Shown here: positions 4,691-5,885 of the stretch, piece after piece
How positions within the stretch are numbered: the stretch's first letter is position 1
How the letters are laid out: every line of letters begins with the position of its first letter
NCBI GenBank assembly: GCA_002455175.1
Contig: DKKJ01000141.1
Location: 3,966-9,850, forward strand
DNA from: Opitutaceae bacterium UBA6669
GTDB lineage: Bacteria > Verrucomicrobiota > Verrucomicrobiia > Opitutales > Opitutaceae
Reading direction: 5' to 3'
Length of the DNA stretch: 5,885 nt
Made by a program: the position numbers and the translations under genes
The notes under the pieces: model-generated
The model's input: the letters and a program-made list of their open reading frames with translations, nothing else
Told to the model about the DNA's origin: nothing
Databases searched by the model: none

Positions 4691-5885
4691 TCATGGCGTC
4701 GCCCGAGGGCTGGCCTCCAGCCAAACATGCTTGTAAGGATGGTGATCCAGTAAGGTGGAGCGCCATCCTTTGACTGAGGGATGGAGGTGAAAAACGTGCG
4801 TGTAGTGATAGATCGGAATCAGCGGTGTTTCTTGGAGGAGGAGTTCTTCGGCGCGACGAAGCAGCACGGAGCGAGCCTGTGGATCTGAGGTACGGGCGGC
4901 CTCATTGAGCAAGTTGTCATAGGCAGAACTCGTCCAACCCGTGTAGTTATTTCCACTATCGCTCCGCCAGATGCCCAGAAACGACATCGCGTCGTTGTAG
5001 TCGCCGATCCAGTTCGATCTAAGAATTTGGTACGAGCCGACCCGACGTGCTTCGAGCACGCTTTTGTTCTCCATATTCGTGAGGCGGACCTGCAGACCGA
5101 GTTCCCGGCGCCACATTTCTTGTACAGCCTCGGCGATTTGTCGGTGATTTTCCGAGGTGTTATAAAGCAAGTCGATCGAAGGCGCCCCTTGGCCTCCGGG
5201 GTAGCCTGCTTGAGCGAGGAGGGCGCGCGCGGCGTCAGGATCTGTAGCGACCCCCTTGGGTGGGACGTAGCCATCTACTCCCGGTGGAGTGAAAACCGTG
5301 GCGGGCAACTGTCCTCCGCGAAGAATTCGGGACACCAAGGCCTCACGATCGATGGCCAGCGAAAGCGCCCGGCGCACGGCGGGAAGATTGAGGAACGGCC
5401 GGGTGACGTTGAGCCGATAAAAGTAGGTGTTCAGATAGGGGTCGATGCGCAGCACGCCGGTGGGATCGCGACGGTAGGAGTCGACCTTTGAGACCGGTAG
5501 CGCATCGGTGAGGTGAAGCTGACCAGAACGAAAAGCGCGCTCCTCTGCGTTCACATCGTCGATGGTGTGAAAGTGGATCGCGTTCAAACGCACCGTGGCG
5601 GCGTCCCAGTAGGTCGGTGACTTCTCCACCACGATGCGCTGTCCGGAGCGCCATTCTTTCAAGACAAAGGGGCCATTGCCAACGATCTGACCGGGACGTG
5701 CCCAGGAGCTTCCCCGGGTGTACAGGGGACCCTGCGCTTGGATGGTTTCGATCGGAACCGGCCACCAGATCCAATGCTGGAGCAGGTTCAGAAAGTACGG
5801 TGTGGGACGCTCCAAGGTGATGCGCACCGTGCGTGCGTCGGGCGCGGCAAACCCCACTTGGGAGAAATCGCTCAGCTTGTTTTTA
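4691..5885 (-). CDS. Peptide ABC transporter substrate-binding protein, OppA type (5' end outside the window)
   Basis: The frame is open from the right edge to the TGA at 4691, giving 397 residues. Family members have about 530-560, so roughly 150 N-terminal residues, including the signal peptide, are missing. It is the SBP_bac_5 domain that binds oligopeptides outside the cytoplasmic membrane and delivers them to an Opp/Dpp permease. Visible hallmarks in order are RITLERPTPYFLNLL, the hinge-region motif GNGPFVLKEWRSGQ, LNTYFYRLNVTRPF, VRRALSLAIDREALV, YNTSENHRQIAEAVQEMW, SNWIGDYNDAMSFLGIW, YTGWTSSAYDNLL, and the C-terminal ETPLIPIYHYTHVF and LDHHPYKHVWLE. The GTG at 5857 is internal: the codons before it (KNKLSDFSQ) continue the family alignment. 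No permease or ATPase gene follows downstream, so any transporter genes lie upstream or elsewhere. No convincing terminator follows the stop. Confidence 0.93.
   Translation of the reverse strand, partial: KNKLSDFSQVGFAAPDARTVRITLERPTPYFLNLLQHWIWWPVPIETIQAQGPLYTRGSSWARPGQIVGNGPFVLKEWRSGQRIVVEKSPTYWDAATVRLNAIHFHTIDDVNAEERAFRSGQLHLTDALPVSKVDSYRRDPTGVLRIDPYLNTYFYRLNVTRPFLNLPAVRRALSLAIDREALVSRILRGGQLPATVFTPPGVDGYVPPKGVATDPDAARALLAQAGYPGGQGAPSIDLLYNTSENHRQIAEAVQEMWRRELGLQVRLTNMENKSVLEARRVGSYQILRSNWIGDYNDAMSFLGIWRSDSGNNYTGWTSSAYDNLLNEAARTSDPQARSVLLRRAEELLLQETPLIPIYHYTHVFHLHPSVKGWRSTLLDHHPYKHVWLEASPRATP

Noticed and set aside
5855..5857. GTG as start of the peptide-binding protein
   Set aside because: The frame remains open upstream to the window edge and the upstream residues continue the family alignment, so this is an internal valine.

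Overview
The window looks like a piece of a Verrucomicrobiota chromosome, probably near Opitutales. The main clue is the gene at 1451-2257. Its C-terminal module (GFVIGG, VLMRAVGPGL, ASNDDW, DAALVTTLTPGAYTAF) and its N-terminal YTYTKTGANTAT / TLTFTSATAGTF segment recur across that phylum. The assignment is an inference from protein style, because no rRNA or other marker gene is present.

Layout, left to right. (1) 1-428, minus: N-terminal part of a Tat-exported class V aminotransferase-like PLP protein, running off the left edge. (2) 429-665: divergent intergenic region with several hairpins, the longest in the 5' leader of the aminotransferase gene. (3) 666-1067, plus: a complete group III truncated haemoglobin. 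(4) 1068-1450: gene-free. It holds 7-nt GCGGAAA/GCTGAAA repeat tracts on both sides of a pair of inverted 28-nt hairpin units (a REP/BIME-like element), then a strong 14-bp hairpin. (5) 3219-1451, minus: a two-gene operon encoding a Tat-exported ferritin-like protein and a Sec-secreted beta-rich protein. (6) 3220-3688: gene-free, with an AT-rich promoter-like block, a plus-strand terminator-like hairpin and a clear minus-strand terminator. (7) 4498-3689, minus: a fumarylacetoacetate hydrolase family enzyme that uses this terminator. (8) 5885-4691, minus: the C-terminal three quarters of an OppA-type peptide-binding protein, running off the right edge.

These are mostly independent short transcription units, not one pathway. 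Four of the six proteins act outside the cytoplasm or are predicted to be exported: the PLP enzyme, the ferritin-like protein, the beta-rich protein and the solute-binding protein. The last is inferred from its family, since its signal peptide is outside the window. None of the five start codons visible here has a convincing Shine-Dalgarno sequence.

The strongest unexplained signal is the repeat element at 1241-1362. Its two inverted copies differ at only four positions, and these form two compensatory base-pair changes in the stem. That is direct evidence that the hairpin itself is conserved. No CRISPR array, transposase, tRNA or rRNA is seen.
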